From assembly GCA_033557835.1 (NCBI GenBank), contig JAWQRO010000036.1, positions 1-64,000 of the forward strand: DNA of 64,000 nucleotides, read 5' to 3'. Positions 12,235-26,900 of the stretch are shown here, piece by piece. A program made the position numbers and the translations under genes. The notes under the pieces were generated by a model that saw only the letters and a program-made list of their open reading frames with translations, made no database searches and was not told the origin of the DNA. Position 1 is the stretch's first letter. Every line of letters starts with the position of its first letter. This stretch comes from Helochares maculicollis. Its lineage: Eukaryota > Arthropoda > Insecta > Coleoptera > Hydrophilidae.

Positions 12235-13140
12235 AAAAATTTTAACTGGTAAATTTTGATACAAGAAATGCAAACACCACATCACAGTCAGGGCAGCAAT
12301 ACCTCTTTCATTTACTTTGGAGCAGCAAGCAGCACAGCATATTGCAGTATTCACTTTGTCTGCTGTAAAGAGGTCCACATCAATACAATGGTATATGCAG
12401 ACGTAAAGGATTTGGGTTGCTTGATTGTCTTTCCCTTTTGGATGAAAAACTTGCTGCATTCCAATTGTCTAAATATTGAAAAGTTACTTTTTCTGTAAAC
12501 TTAGAATTATTTGAAACACTACACTAAATAAATGGAATAACACTTTTTTGTAGTACTTTGTCCCTGATTTCCATCAGCAGGCCCAAAGCCAAATGCTGAT
12601 CAACCCAATATCTTTCCCCATCTTAAAACTATATTCGATTGCCACAGTTGGGTATTGTTTGCTTGATTTCGTTTGCACCACCGAGCAGCTATGGATAATG
12701 GACAGAAAAAATACATCTCTTCCCCTTTCTGTATACTTAAATGCATTCATGAGCAAGCATCTTAGAAAAAGGAATATTTCTTAATACTTTTTTGCCTGAA
12801 CCTTGTTTAACATGTATCTGTTTTATTTGTAATTTACAATTCCGTTAATTCTGGTGACGAATACAAATTGTCTACTGTCAGACAGTACCTCTTATTAAGC
12901 AATGGTCCCGCAGGTGCTACAATAAACTTGGGATTGTGGACCATATATATCCAGAGGTGGACTCACACAACATGTTTGGTTTCACGCTGAATCACGGTCG
13001 GAGTAGAATACACTGTATCCATCCTAGACGTCCTTTATATAACATCAAACTTTCGTCTATGGCCACATTTCTCTCAGGGATACACCCTTGTTAACGTATT
13101 TTTTAGGTATTGAAACATATCATATTTTGTTCAGTTAGGA
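12235..13140 (-). pseudogene. piggyBac-like transposase relic
   Basis: Frames on the minus strand give the piggyBac (DDE_Tnp_1_7) landmarks in order. NVAIDESLMLYKGRL (about 13070-13027) is the block with the first catalytic Asp. Next come FSVKPNMLCESTSGYIW and then YCLTVDNLYSSPEL (about 12890-12850), the second Asp. The segment DVFFLSIIHSCSVVQTK is followed by VAIEYSFKMGKD and, in a shifted frame, WVDQHLALG (about 12620-12590), the third Asp. YYKKVLFHLF and a C-terminal Cys-rich finger, roughly CPDCD then VCISCIKIYQ near 12300-12250, finish the protein. All three Asp positions survive, but several stops and frameshifts make it inactive. The N-terminal half and the terminal repeats with TTAA sites were not found. 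Confidence 0.82.
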
Positions 13141-16100
13141 ACTGATGATGGATCGTTTCAATGAATTCAGCATTATTGATAAAATGAACAAATAAATACC
13201 ATCTGTTTGACAGAGTAGTTGCAAAATATGGAGTCTCAAATATTCGAATTTTTAACTAATGGGCCTTCTCTTCTGGTTTGTTTACCACAGTTTGCACTAA
13301 AATGATTGCGACAAATATTCTCATCTACTAAATGCGATGACACATGAACAAACTTGACGTATACGAACGTCTTGTGGATTTTGGGTATAGTTTTTTTATG
13401 CCTAAACGTACAGGATATGGCTTGTTTCGCCGTATTTTGCCAAAGTTGTTGACATTCGCCGTGATACTAAAACAGATTTTTCACTATTAATTCATTATTG
13501 CCTTTATTTGAACCTTAAGCCTGCCCTTTGCCTGCTCTTCCTTTCATTTTCATTACCCTAAGAATACACTTAAATAGATTTATATTCATTTACTAGACAT
13601 ACTTTTAAATGATTGAAATTTATCATGTTTAATTATCGAGCAGGTTAAATTTGTATACATGACTATACTGGTTAGCAAAGTCTTAGCTTTTTTTGTCACA
13701 TGGAAACTCATGTCAAATTTTGAATATACTGAAGTCATCAACCAATAATATATCAAGGTCAAAAATGTGTACATCAGATACTCTTATGATATCGATTGAG
13801 TTATTGTTTAATTTGCAATAAAGAGTTATCATTTTTGTGAACATTTAGCTTCTGGTAGCTCTCTTTCAAGTTTCCAACAATAATCTGCTAGCATTCCTGA
13901 AATCTATTTCTCTTGGTAGTCCAAACAAAAGAGTAATGACTTTAAGATTGCCACAGATTTTCCAAGCGTATCACTGTATTCAATTTTTCTTAGAAGAAAA
14001 CTCATATTTTCGAAGAGCTCTCTACATCTAGAACCCTGGGCAGTTGATATTGAAGGAAGCTTCTTTCCGTTATGTAACAGTACTGCTTTCAAACTATATT
14101 TTTAAGAGTAAATGAACAATCGCCAGTAATTTGGTTCATATTCAACATTTTATACATTCTTCACAACAAGATCTTTATTATAATAGACTAAGACATCTGT
14201 TTAAGAAAAGCACGATTTTATTTCTTTATCACGATGTCGAAAATGAGACATTTTCGTATCAGAAGAAAGTGAATTTTAGTTATTTAATCTAGATTCCAAA
14301 GTTCAGCCTGATTTTTTAATAGATTCAAATCACGTACTAAATCATTTAAATCACGTTGTGTCAGTAAATGAGGCTCTTTTAAGTTGATTGTTCATAATTT
14401 GAATCGCTTTGCTGACAGTACAAATTTCGCACTTGAAGCAGAATCCTGGGTTTCTAGTTGATTTGAAGTCTTTGGGGCAGGCAGTTCAGCACTCTCTGAA
14501 ATGGGTCTGAAGATCGACGATAAGTTTGCATACTGAATAGGGTGTTTAAACTTGGCTGTAATGCTTTTTATTTGCATTGACTAAAAATAGTAATCACTTA
14601 CATGATCTTTTGATGCTGTCCAAATTATTAGTAAAGCATTTAGCAAATATCTGGGTTCTTGCTTAACACAACCTAATTAAAGTCTCATAGGTGTTCCACA
14701 ACATATATATATGAAGCTCAGGATTTATTTGATGCAATACAGGAAATCAAAAACTAATCTAAACATCACTGTTCATATTAGTAGCATGAAATTTAAGCAT
14801 ATTTACAATGTAACTAATATACTAAGGTAGAAAATAAGCTAGTTAAATACAGCAATTATACAGTTGCCAAAATAATGTTAATCAAACAAAAATGCCTGTT
14901 GAGGTTGGAAATGTCACAAAACTAGAGGTACAAACTATATATTTTTTAATGGTGTGTCATTACAAACAAAAATCATTGCAAAGTTCATGTGATGTAAACA
15001 GTGTTTAGCAGTGTTGCTTTCATTAGTTGGATCATTTTGATAACAAAAAATGGAACACAATTTGGGAATAAGTGCAGATCGATTATCTAAATAAAATATA
15101 TCAAAAACAGAACAGCTATAACTCTAAATTGCAGTAAAGCTAATTGAATATTTCTAAAATTTGCATACTGACTATGACATTCTCTTAGATATTTGTAAAC
15201 TTTGAACGTCATAGTTTAAGGTTTTGTTTAGTGGATATGTTACAGATACCTCCATCAATTCCACAGGTGTTAATAATTTACACACTATAATCTGAAGCCA
15301 GTTGTTTTTAAGTGGTTGGTTTCAATATTGAATAGTCGATACACTTTACTTTTACGACGACAGTGTTTAGAGTCAATCTCTAAGAATCAATAGGTTATAG
15401 AAACAAAAAAATATCCAATCAATAGTTTATTACGCCGACAGATTCGTCCAGTAATAGGCTTTTCAACTTATACACTTCCTACCTAATATATTGTTAGAGT
15501 TTCATAATACAATTGCAGATGTCTTAGGACGCAGTTCATAGTCCAGATATTTCACAATTAGATCTTCGAATCCCATATGAACGCAGATGCGTTGAAAAAC
15601 TGGCTCATATACACATAGATGTAAGTGTATGGGCATTCCCGTTATTATAATTTATATAATAGAATAATGCATGTGTATAACGCTACAGATAATGCATCGT
15701 AATGAAAGTCACCATTACGAAGAGTATTTTGCACGGTTAGACTGGAATGCAGAAGGATTCAATAGCACAATAAATCAGTATTTATAATAGTATCATAGCG
15801 TTGCGGATTTTGTATCGCTCGAAGGCATCTAAGTATTTACTTACTGCCGGTGCTTAAGTATTGTTTACTAAATGCTCTCTTTTCAATTTACAACCGTACA
15901 CATTAAAAATATCTCACTATAGCGCCTATATTCCATGCCTGCTACAAGCTCGAAGAACGAGAACTAATTCCCAAATTTCCACAAATTTTTAAGTGCATCA
16001 AGCTGCAAAAACCGCCTCATATACGAATTAACAAAAAGGGCGCGGATTCTGCTCTACGTGCTCATTAGAATTCTAAAGAAGTCATCTCGTTCGTCTCCCC

Positions 16101-18546
16101 CATCATCTTTCTTTAACATAGGCTATAACCACATATAGAGGTATAACGATCTGGCAATGGATTTAAATATTAGAGCAACGAAATGAGAACATGCAAATAA
16201 AGAGGGTAAAAAGTTGAAGTGATGAATATTACAAGGCGCAGATATAATGTTGCTGTCCGATTGTGAACTTGTTTGCTCTTGAATTATTATCTCAAATTGA
16301 ATCTAGTTACTGCGTACGCCGGTAGAGCGGATCTGAAACTAGTTCTTTTTATTCCGCGGCATTTTAAAATTGTGCCATCTTTTTGCGCTGCAGTTTTTAT
16401 GCATCGGCTTAGTTAATTCTGTTTGAGGCTATTTAATTCGCAGCCTTTGCTTCATCTTCATTTTGCGTCGTTCAGCTCGACATCTGCCCCTTCCCAAATG
16501 GGTTTTTGAACGCGTAAATAACAAAATATCAAGTGCTTTCAGCAGCTTTGATGCGTGCTGAAGCCGCCTCGTGAAAATATATTCATCGCCGTAACAAAAA
16601 ATAAATAAAATAGTTGCACACTAAATTCGTTATTTATTGAAGCAGTTCCCATCTGGATGAGAGCCTAATAAAAGATCCTCACGCAATCCTCAATTAAGAC
16701 TTTAATGTCTGAAGATAGTAGCTTGTACTATGCAAATTAACGCTTGTACCGACCTAAGAGATTTATAAACGCATCTTCCCTCCTGCTCGAATTTTGCTAA
16801 AATGGTTCACTTTGCAAACGTGAGACAATTCAATCTCCAACAAAACAGTTCAAACTTTGGATTCGCTTTGTAATTGGACCGGTTTATGTTTTAATTGGTA
16901 TCACAAGAGGATAATTTAGCTGATATTAGAAATTATTTTGATACAATGTTTTCTGCTCGTTTCGTTTTTGCAATTGTTGCAAACAATGCTGCAAGCTGAA
17001 TAAGCGACTATTTAAATCTATGTTGGCCAATATTGTAGTTTTTCTAGCAAATTATGCCGTCAATTCGTTTTTCTTTGTGTAATGCACGCTGGTGGTAACA
17101 GGAACAGAGAAAGGCAAAACGTCGCCCTGTCTTTTCAATCCGCAATAAATCATAATCCAACAGAAATATCTATAAAAATCGCAACTAATTTATTGCTATT
17201 AACCACATTTATATCCAAGGTAGGTAAAACGCAGAAATTATACTATTATTAGTAGCCTACTTGGAATTAGCATAATAAATGAATAGCAAATAATCAGTCA
17301 CATTCGCTGTACCACAAAAGCATTTATTGCAAGCTGGTTGTTAGACAATTTTTTTCAGATAATAGCCAAGAAAAAACGTTATAATGGATTGATACGAAAT
17401 AAGTGGTAATAATAAAAATAATTACCAAGAATAAAAAACAATCCTTAATAATAAAGCATTAAACGCGTAGCTTATTGGCGTGAGCCATTTTCATTGCGCA
17501 ATTACATCAGCCGGCTCGGTATCATAACCAGTCTCTTGAGTAATTAATGTCATTACACATTTGAATGATATCGATATTATTTTTAGGTGCATAAAAAGTG
17601 AATTGCAAGAAAATTTTGCCCGTAAACGATTACAATTTAATAATGTTATTGACATGTTTAGAGTTGAGGCAGGAATAAAAATGCCACTTTATGGGTACTC
17701 AGCCGACCATAAAATTGTTATGTCCTGGAACCATATTGGGATCTGCTCGGTTTTATTACGGACACGACCATGCAAATAATCTCCTCATTATACATTCACG
17801 CTTAATGGGCCTCATCTGAAGCTTTAAGAATTTTTTCTTGGGTTTAAGGTTGGGTTATCAGCTGGGCGGTTGACTGAGTTGTGAAGCCCCTTACATTCTG
17901 ACCCATAGGTCCCGTGCTTTACTTTCAAGCCCATTTAAATAAAGTCATCAATACGTCGCACATAGGAAAGAAGTATGTTAAAATAAACAAAATTCAACAA
18001 TACATTTCCAGTACAATTAATACTTTATTTATTTATTTATTTCGCTGAAGCGAGTCTTCCAGGTCGCATTGACGAAGCAGCGCCCTATCACAAGAAATTA
18101 TTTTACATCAACAGACTGATTCGAAGTCGGTAGTTGAAAGGATCGAAACCAGGTAGCACAGCATCGAGTATAATTTCATAAGCACGCATAGAAAAACTCG
18201 GTTTGATATTTATTGAGGTACTATAATAATAGTTATCATTTAGTAAATCGTCTGAGATTTACATACCGCTACAATTTCAAAATTAGATGGCCTTAGCCTT
18301 ACATGGGATATAATTAGGTTTGCTATGAATACCTATATCTTTTCTACTCGTCGAATCTTATGATTCAAAGGCTTTCTTGCATCAATTGATGAATGAAATA
18401 CCATTAAGCAAATAGTTTAATTATTTTGCAATTTAATTTCAACACTATTTAACTTTAAAGGTAAAAGCGCTAAAACCTTTAGGAATATTCTGTATTCTCA
18501 CTGAAGTAGTTACAAGTATAAATACAAGCAACTTAATACATGACAA
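13141..18546. other. Long stretch without a recognisable gene
   Basis: No exon, RNA gene or clear transposon coding trace was found. Short open frames at 13586-13774, 13904-14092, 14392-14577 and 17561-17779 lack known motifs. From about 15900 to 16750 the sequence is less AT-rich and more mixed, a possible regulatory island. A short ATTT run lies at 18022-18043. Confidence 0.4.
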
Positions 18547-19650
18547 TACTAGATTGTCCAGTAAGCTTTGCGGTTTGATATGAAAAAGACAATTTTATTG
18601 TTGGAACTACAATTTACTATTCAATATAGTCTCCCTGAACATCAACAGACTTGTTCCTACGAGATTCAAATTTATGAATTCCATCCCTGAAGTGAGAATC
18701 GGGAAAAAAAAGATGGAAGTCGTTAGCGAATACGGTGGATACTCCAACAATTCGAAATTTAATTCATGGGCTTTAGACATTGTCAAAACGTTCTTGTGAC
18801 AAGGTGAATTGTCCTGATCAAAAATTTTTTTTCTTCGACAAACCGGGTGCTTTTTTCACGAATGTTTTCCTTCGGCTGGTCCTAAAGGTTCCAATAACAT
18901 TCAGAATTTATTATTTTACCAGTTTTCAAGTGATACACAAACAAAATTTCTTTTGCATCTTAAAAAGTTGATGCTAATACCTTTTTGGTTGAATTCTGGA
19001 CACGAGCTCGTTTAGAAGCCGAAGAATTATATTCATACCACTCTTGTTTTGATTCAGAATAATAGTGATAGACCCAAATCTTATCCATAGTGATGCGTTG
19101 ACGAACAAAACTCACTCTATTCTTTCGAAAACGCTACTGAAAAAGTCGCATTCGAATGTGTTTTTGTTCCATTGTTAGCGAATGCGGTACACATTCAGCA
19201 CAGAGAATTATGAGACCCAATACTTCAGTGAAAATATTGCTTACACTGACCAATGAGATGCTAAAGCCGTTTACTAAACCTCTTTCGGCCACTTGACAAT
19301 TTTCCACTACATCTTGTATATCTTCTACGATTCCTGGTGTTATAGCTGTTTTTGGACGTCCTTGACGTGGGTTGAGTTCAAGAATTTTACGATCATGATT
19401 AAATTCAGCGACTCATATTTCTATTGTGCTAATGGAAGGCGAAGAGTCTACACACTTTCAACATTGCTTCATAAATTTTCTTTGCTTTAAAACCTTCCAA
19501 AAATAAAAATTAACTCACTGCATGAAACCTTATTTTTCCATTGTAAAAAAGTACTGTGACACATAGATACCAAATGGCTTGTAAACAAAGAATTAATTGA
19601 CAGTTTGAAATAAAACTTCACATATGTTCATTTGAAGAGTGTACCAACAA
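18547..19650 (-). mobile_element. Decayed mariner transposon, copy C
   Basis: The left edge reads TACTAGATTGTCCAGTAAG, matching the other two members of this group. On the minus strand the N-terminal region is best preserved of the three: ELNPRQGRPKTAITPGIVED (about 19387-19328) continues into VVENCQVAERGLVNGFSIS and then IFTEVLGL. This is the classic mariner pattern of a GRPKTATT linker and helix-turn-helix segment before the catalytic domain. Downstream, broken pieces of the catalytic domain run toward 18600. The right edge near 19620-19650 (ACTTCACATATG, GTGTACCAAC) is shared with copy A. Stops and frameshifts are frequent, so the copy is inactive. Confidence 0.85.
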
Positions 19651-20189
19651 GAAAATTTTGTTTGTGTGGTACAATCTGATTTTAAAGACTTCATGAACAT
19701 TTTTCCATCGCACAAAGCAGTTTTTGTAATTGAAGAATATATACAAAGCACGATAGCCAACATTGTCTATCATCAGTTAAAAACTTCCATAAAAGTTTTC
19801 AAATTGTACATTTTAAATTATAATAAATATTTTTCTACATATACCTTTTTTTTCATCAACTCATCAGTTATAAGCTGTCTGTTAAGAAAGTTTGTATTTT
19901 AATGGTTTAAAAGTCCGCTAACTTTTTTTAGCGTGATTGCTTCAAAAGGTAACTCCACTATGAATAAGATAACCTTTTCTGGTTCTTGATGTATGCCTAC
20001 TTCGACTCCTCGTACGTAAATTTTGAAATTCGTAGAAATTAATATGCGGTGATCAAGTTTTAAAAATTGAAAAATGCTTTGTTGATTTATTAAAATTGAT
20101 CTGTTGCTAGATAGTTAAGAAAATAGCCTTTTATGAGAAAAAGAAGTGCATTCTGTTGCAAATTTTTAAATTTTTTTTATATAAACAAT
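19651..20189. other. No recognisable gene
   Basis: AT-rich sequence between a mariner relic and a dispersed-repeat block. A + strand frame to 19902 is rich in F, Y and K and has no motif. Confidence 0.4.
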
Positions 20190-20930
20190 TTTACTCGAGA
20201 TTCACTGGATTCTCTCGCATACATCTAGCAAACTAATAATGCATCAAATCGGCTTACTCAGGATTTGCTTGTTTCTCTCGGTCGTTCCAAGCAAAGTTAA
20301 GATAAATCACCAATCGAAATAGATTCGCTTACTTAGAATTCGTTCGCTTTGCTCACTCATTCCTTGCGCAGCGAGAATACATGAAGAATCAAGCTCCACT
20401 TAGTCAAGATTCGCTCGCTTCGCTCGCTCATAACTTCTATTACTCGAAATTTACACAGTCTTAGTCAGAATACATCAAGAATCAATAGAGCTTTCGCTCT
20501 GTTAGAATATATTAAAAACCAAAATGCTTCCCCTAGTTCGGTGGCTCATTTTTCATAAATTTATCATAGATTTAAATAAAAATATTTTTAATTCAAGATT
20601 CAGTCACTTATCCTTCGACGAGTTAAATCATAAATCGAACAAGCTATGAATCAAAAAAGCTTATAATGTAATATATAAGAAGTTTATTTTCTTACACTCT
20701 TACAAACTATAAAGTTATAAACTGCTACTGCTTCATGCTTACTCGTGACTTGCTCGCGCATCCTTCGCACAGTCAACATACATCAAGAACCAAATGAGCT
20801 TCAATTACTCGTAAATTATTCGCTTAAATTGAATGCGTTAAAACTAAACACGCTTAAAAATATAAAATGACAAAAAATTAATAATGTAATAAGAAGTAAA
20901 CGAAACGTTCTACTTGCTTATTGTCTTGAC
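20190..20930 (+). repeat. Block of the hairpin/CGCT dispersed repeat
   Basis: At least four forward copies are present, near 20249, 20322, 20392 and 20734. The 20392 copy contains AGATTCGCTCGCTTCGCTCG, the clearest form of the CGCT-rich core. The first three are only about 70 bases apart. The tail words ACATGAAGAATCAA and ACATCAAGAACCAA recur between them. No coding capacity is seen. Confidence 0.7.
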
Positions 20931-23900
20931 GTTTGCAAGAATTACATCCAAATTACACTTTTCACCTTATTATTCGTTTTTTGTGTAATTATTTTTTATG
21001 CAAATTTACAAAAAATTAGGCGAAAAAGAAGTATCCCTTTATTCTTTTTTTTGCTACATCTTAAACAATCTGTTAACACATTGACTTCATTCTTAAATTA
21101 TGTTGTCTTTATTTTAATTTCTACTTTTAACAATTTTTTTTAACAGCGAATAATTAAAAATGATCATTTGGCTTCAGTGTAGTGTAATCTACAACTTATG
21201 TAATGTTTTTCATAGTATATCAAATAAAGTATCAGTTAAGTTAAGTTTTTGTCTCCATGGCTCATCAGTATAGCTGGTTGGAGCTGAGTGTTACGCATAG
21301 ATGACAAAGTAAACTGAATTAATCTCTAGATTTTTTCTAACTAAATTGGTTCTCACCCTTTCCAAAGCCAGCACTAACTTTTAAGCAAATCTTTTAGTAA
21401 GCCTTTAAACATTTTCATGTAAAACTTTCGTAGAACTTAGGTAACTAATAGATTCTGAATCCTGGCCTGTTCTTCAGTAGTAAAACAATCGTATTTATCT
21501 CTTGAATGGTGCACGTTGGATACTCATCTTAAACGCCTGAAGCAAAGCATAGCAGTATTGTGATCGGTTTTTTCGAGCAGGAGCAGCTCTAACTCCAGGC
21601 CGAGAGATATTGTGTTGCCCAGCAGACAGAAATGTATTGACTACTCCTTCTGTTTCTCAAGATAAATCTCTGCGGGCATCGGTTTGTCAAAAATCCATCA
21701 ACTGAACTATTAATTACGGTGTGTCTTGTGTAGCATATTGTTTAAAATTCATAGCGTTGTTCTTATCTGTGAATATTCATGAACGGTATACACGCAGAAG
21801 AGAGAGAAACTGTGGGAACCTTCGTCAACTTAATTGTGAGTCCAAGTTTAATTTTCCTTTTGATATTACATAACACATTATTTATAATGTGGCGCCACCG
21901 CCACCGAACAAAAGATGACGAATTACGTACTTGAAGATGAACGCAAGGAGCACAGCCTGGGCTCGAATCGAGAATCTTGATAATACGGCTATTTGTGATA
22001 TGGCTTAGTCTCTGCTCATGGTGATAGTACGCAGTGCTAGCACTGATTGTAATCTAAAATGTGCTACTTTACAAGAAGTGTACATGTGGATGATACTAGA
22101 ATAGTTGTAGTCTAACTATTGGTGGTAGTACTGTCATGTATAAGTGGTACTGTTGTATATACCTACATGATGGGTTATAAAGTAATGAGTCAGAACTGCT
22201 TCAAGTCATTTTGATATTACAACTGTTTGACACCATCGTTCCTAATTTGGTGCTTAGGTGTGCGTTACGAGGAAAATATACGCCAATGAAGCTACTGAAT
22301 GGGAAAATTAGAGGGAATAGCGAACTCCCTGTATTAAAAGAAGATAAGTATAAGGCACATAAAATCAATTAGCATTGGAATTGCTTTAGATAAAGTCATG
22401 TGATAATCTCGAGTAATAAACTTGTTAATTGCTAGCGAACCAATCACAAACCTTTATTGGTTCTTAAGGCCCCTTATAATAAGAGTACAGGCGCTCAATT
22501 CGTTCGGGTCCCTTTTCTCATCAAGCTAGGGGTAATTAAACCGTTGGTCCATTGTTTATGCAATAAATAGATAAGAACTGTAAAATATAGCCATCGGCAT
22601 CACTCCGGTTATTGCTACTACTGGTAAAGATATTTTTCAGGGCCGGAATGGTTGGTACTAGCTCATTTGATTTTTTTGTTTGTAGTTGAAAACATAACGC
22701 TATTAAGTCAACAATTGGGAAATTGGAATGGGCACCTCACCTAATACATATCTCGCTCGATGATGGAACGACATGTACTACATACTTTTCGCAATATTTC
22801 AAAATTAGTACTATCGGTATTTAGAAGCTGAAAAATAGAACGATTCTTGTGTAAAAGACTCGCTAAATTCATAATCAAATACTCGTTCTTTTAACGCATG
22901 TTATGTTATTTAACCTGTGAAATAAATAAAAAGAAGAAATTAACAGTACGTGAAAAATAAAATCGCTAATGAAGCAAGTAATTAAGGAAATAAATACCAT
23001 AAAACAAGAATCTATAAAAAGTAAATATGCCATATAAATGGCTTGCAAAATTTCAGAATGAAGACAAGCATAAAAGCGTTGAAAAACGAAGAAACTAAAG
23101 AATTGAAAGGTCACACACGAAACGTGTAACTGAAACATTGACAAGCCTTTATGAAATGGTTATAATTGCAAAGAAATTTAGGGTAAAAAATAATCACAGT
23201 GTAGTTAGGTCTAAGTAAAACTAAACTAGTCTCAGAAATGTTAATTAAATAGAGAGTTTATATTGAAACCTCAAGGGAGAAAACACGTATAATTTAATGA
23301 CAAAAAAAAAGCTTTACAAATTCTATAATTAACACAGAACAAAGGGGATTTTAATATAAAAAAGTTAAATAAAGAGGAAAATAGAGTTGAAATATGACAA
23401 ATGGAAAAATGAAAGGCAGCTGACTTAGATTAGCTTTTGAAAATCAGTTGAGAGGTTTTGATGTGCGAAAGAATTATAATACTGAAGTATAGAAAGTTCG
23501 TTAAAAGCCAAACCATAAAACTTGTAAACCAATAGAGGCAGAACATCTTGAAAATTAACATAGTGATTTTGAAAAAGGCGAAGAAATTGCATTCTAAGGA
23601 ATACGAGGATACATCTTTAAATTATCTAAAAAAGTAATAGGTATGTCCTTAATATAAGTTAAATTAAATAATTGTAAAGACTTATGAAACTGAAACCTGA
23701 GAAAAACTCACGGGATCCCAAATGCAACTTTTCGAAGCAAAGAATTTCGAAAAAATGGTCCTCAACCTTAAAAATAAATAAGTTCAATTTACAGAAGCCA
23801 TCTTGAACATTCAATAAATAGAGCTTATATGAGTCCTGTGAATTAAAACTGCAAATTTATGAAGCTTCTGAAATGTAATAAAAACACAAAAAATCATATT

Positions 23901-26900
23901 AATAAACCTTCAAAGCAATAAAAACGAAGCAAGCGGTAGGAATCAAATTAGTAACGTACCGAAAACACTTTTGCTTTGTTTACTTTATTTACTTTACTCG
24001 TTCATTGCTGGCGGACTAACGAAACATTAATAGAAAAGAGAGATTCAAATGTTCTACGCTGCTGTCCGTACGAATTCATTTCAATCTACAAATATATTTT
24101 TTGAAGAGTGTTTTATCCTGATTTTAGGTGTATTCTGGCTATGCGAGTATGTGAAGCTTATTTGATTCAACATAAATACCTAGTATAAAATATTAAAACA
24201 TTTTAAAATTCGCTTGAACATAACCATCAGAGTCCCAGAACTAAATCGTGTTTTCATACAGTACATCTAGTACCCTCATTGTGATAAAAGTATATATATA
24301 TAAAATGAAAGGGTACACTCTTAAGATATGAGGTTTATGCGACTTAAAAGTTGAAATATTTAGGTCTATGGTTACTCAAGAGGAATTCTTAAGTACAAAA
24401 CAAAGAAAAATAAGAAGAAACACGTGCAATTACATTACGCGCGTGCAAAACGACCAGCAAAAGACACCAAATAGAATTTTGATGAAAGAAGAGGAGTTAT
24501 TAATGCATAAATCATCATTCCTCGAAGAAACGTGCCTCTCTGATAACTGGAGGCTAAAGGAAGTGGCCACAATTATTCTCATTTAATAAGCAATAATGAA
24601 TAAATGAATCACATAAGCAATGAGTTGGAACAAATAATCGTTGCGCATTGGATTGGAGTGGTGCTTAAGCGACCTTACAAGCCTTAAGTGCAGGTGGTAT
24701 TGTGTGGTAAATTGACAACTCTGACTGTGCGGAGCCGAGAAAAAATGGTCTGCGCATAAAATTTGTTAATAAACAAAATAAATATCCGCGCTTTAACAAG
24801 CCACTATTAAACGGTTCGCGTTAAATTACTTCAGGACTTATTTGGCATCAGCGACTTGTTTAAATATTCATGCAATTTCTCATATATACGCTGAAAATTA
24901 ACTAAATCATTATAATGACTCGTGTGTATGAAATATACCTTCTAACCAGTCATAAAATATTATTTAATTTGAGAACAACCTGCAAGCAACTCTACTTTAT
25001 AATAAATATAGGCTGCGGCGTATTCAGCGTTTGTTGTTTCTAACGTAGCGTTCAAGTCTCCAGCTTTTAAAAATGACATCCAGCAATTATCCTTTATGCC
25101 GTGTATTATTCATTTATGCCGTTTTAATTAACGTTCCTCGGTGGATAATGACAATTGCAATAAACAAAAAAGTGAATTTTTTTGGGTCGCTTTGCTAGAC
25201 GAATGGAAATTGTGATTCCGGATTTAGAAAGGAGCAGTATTTTTCAAATTGTATTTTCGCTAGAACTTGGGATATATTCGCTTGTTGATAGATGCTTTCC
25301 GTCAAGAGACCCGGTGGTCCCCAGATTTGAATATAATGTACGCGTCTTCGCGTTTTCAAACGAGTTTTTTCCGATCTCTTATGGCAAAGGCTGCGACATG
25401 TTGAAGAAGACAATATTTAAATGGGAGATTACCGATATTTAGATATATTTATTTCTCATTGTTTTTGTCGGCGGACAAAATCGCCATTCTTCTCGTTTTT
25501 GTTTACATTAATTGTCATTAACATGCACAGAAGTCGGCTTCTCCTTCTTTGTGGTCAACAACTACACAAAAAGCCGACTCTGAAGTCTGTTGGGGAAAAA
25601 CTCATGTGTATACTGATTTATGCTATGTTTATATGCATTTGGAGCGACTATAAGTTATGTTATTTAGGTTTCTTACTGATTTTTTCATCGCTATTTAACA
25701 TTTAAAATGATGATTGTTTTATTTAGAGGCTATTCATTGATATTTGCGTTGTGCTCATTAACTTCTATTTATACTGAACCAATTTTTGTCGCTATATAAT
25801 CCAGCAACACCAGATTTTCTCATTCAAATTGAAATTTCTAACTAGTGGGTGTGCGTAGGAAAGCAGCGACAAGTATTTGCTATTTCCAATAGGCAACAAT
25901 AATAACATGAATTGTTAGGCGTCTACGCAACCGGAATAAATTTAAATAATCCCAATTATACAAATTACAAGTAATACGTGACCGTTTCGTAATAAGGCAA
26001 TTATTCATTTAATTTATTTAAAACAGTTGTTATTATTGAATTATCCCTCAATACGTTTCTTTCGCATAAAGAAATCAACACACAGGCAGCACAAACTTGC
26101 CAAAGGAATATTAATTACTACAAGCTTTTATAGCCTTTAGAAAACCAATTTAGAATGATCTCGTCCAGTTCAGTTTCAATGACTTTTGTAGCGTACCTTT
26201 GTGAATATCATAACGCTCCCTCCTACCGTTCGTCATTTATATACCAGCTCAATAAGTATCTATTAAAACGGCTTATAGCATTTCAAATTAAATCCTGGAA
26301 TTATTCACATCCTTTTAAGGAGCATCTGCGGCATAGAGATTATTCAAAGCAATGAAATCATATCAATTGCCATTTGCTGTTGGTCTATTGCTACAAACAT
26401 CTACAGCTACCAATTTCTTATTAATAAGCCATCGAGCATTCATACTAATATAGCAAGACAAAGATATAGTTTCTTGCCTACAAACGGTTTTGTCCTACAC
26501 TTCTAAGTCAAATTTTAAATGACTTTGAAGCGGCCAAAACGTAATACTAATTTATTGAATAAACCAGTCGTCTGCATTAACTTTTTAATTAAAATAATAG
26601 AAGACATCTAAGGAGTAATTTTTTATCGTCATGCTGGCTGTGTCCACATATAACAAAAAGTCCAAATAGCGATTAGCTAATTAATAGAAAGAATAACAAT
26701 AAAAAATGAAAAGGTCAAGTAAATAATTCCTTCTCGCGGAACCTAATTAAAAAGACAGAGAGTGTGACAAGTGTTTTTCATCGGGCAGCTTATCAATCTT
26801 GGTAATGTGTTAATTTACATTAGAAATTACATTAGTTCAAAGTGGTCACCATTAGAAATAAATTGAGGAGAAGCGTTAACTGCTCGAAAATTCAAATCTT

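Noticed and set aside
22875..23144. Minus-strand hydrophobic 89-codon frame as a membrane protein
   Set aside because: It mirrors the purine-rich + strand; Phe and Leu codons arise from the base skew.
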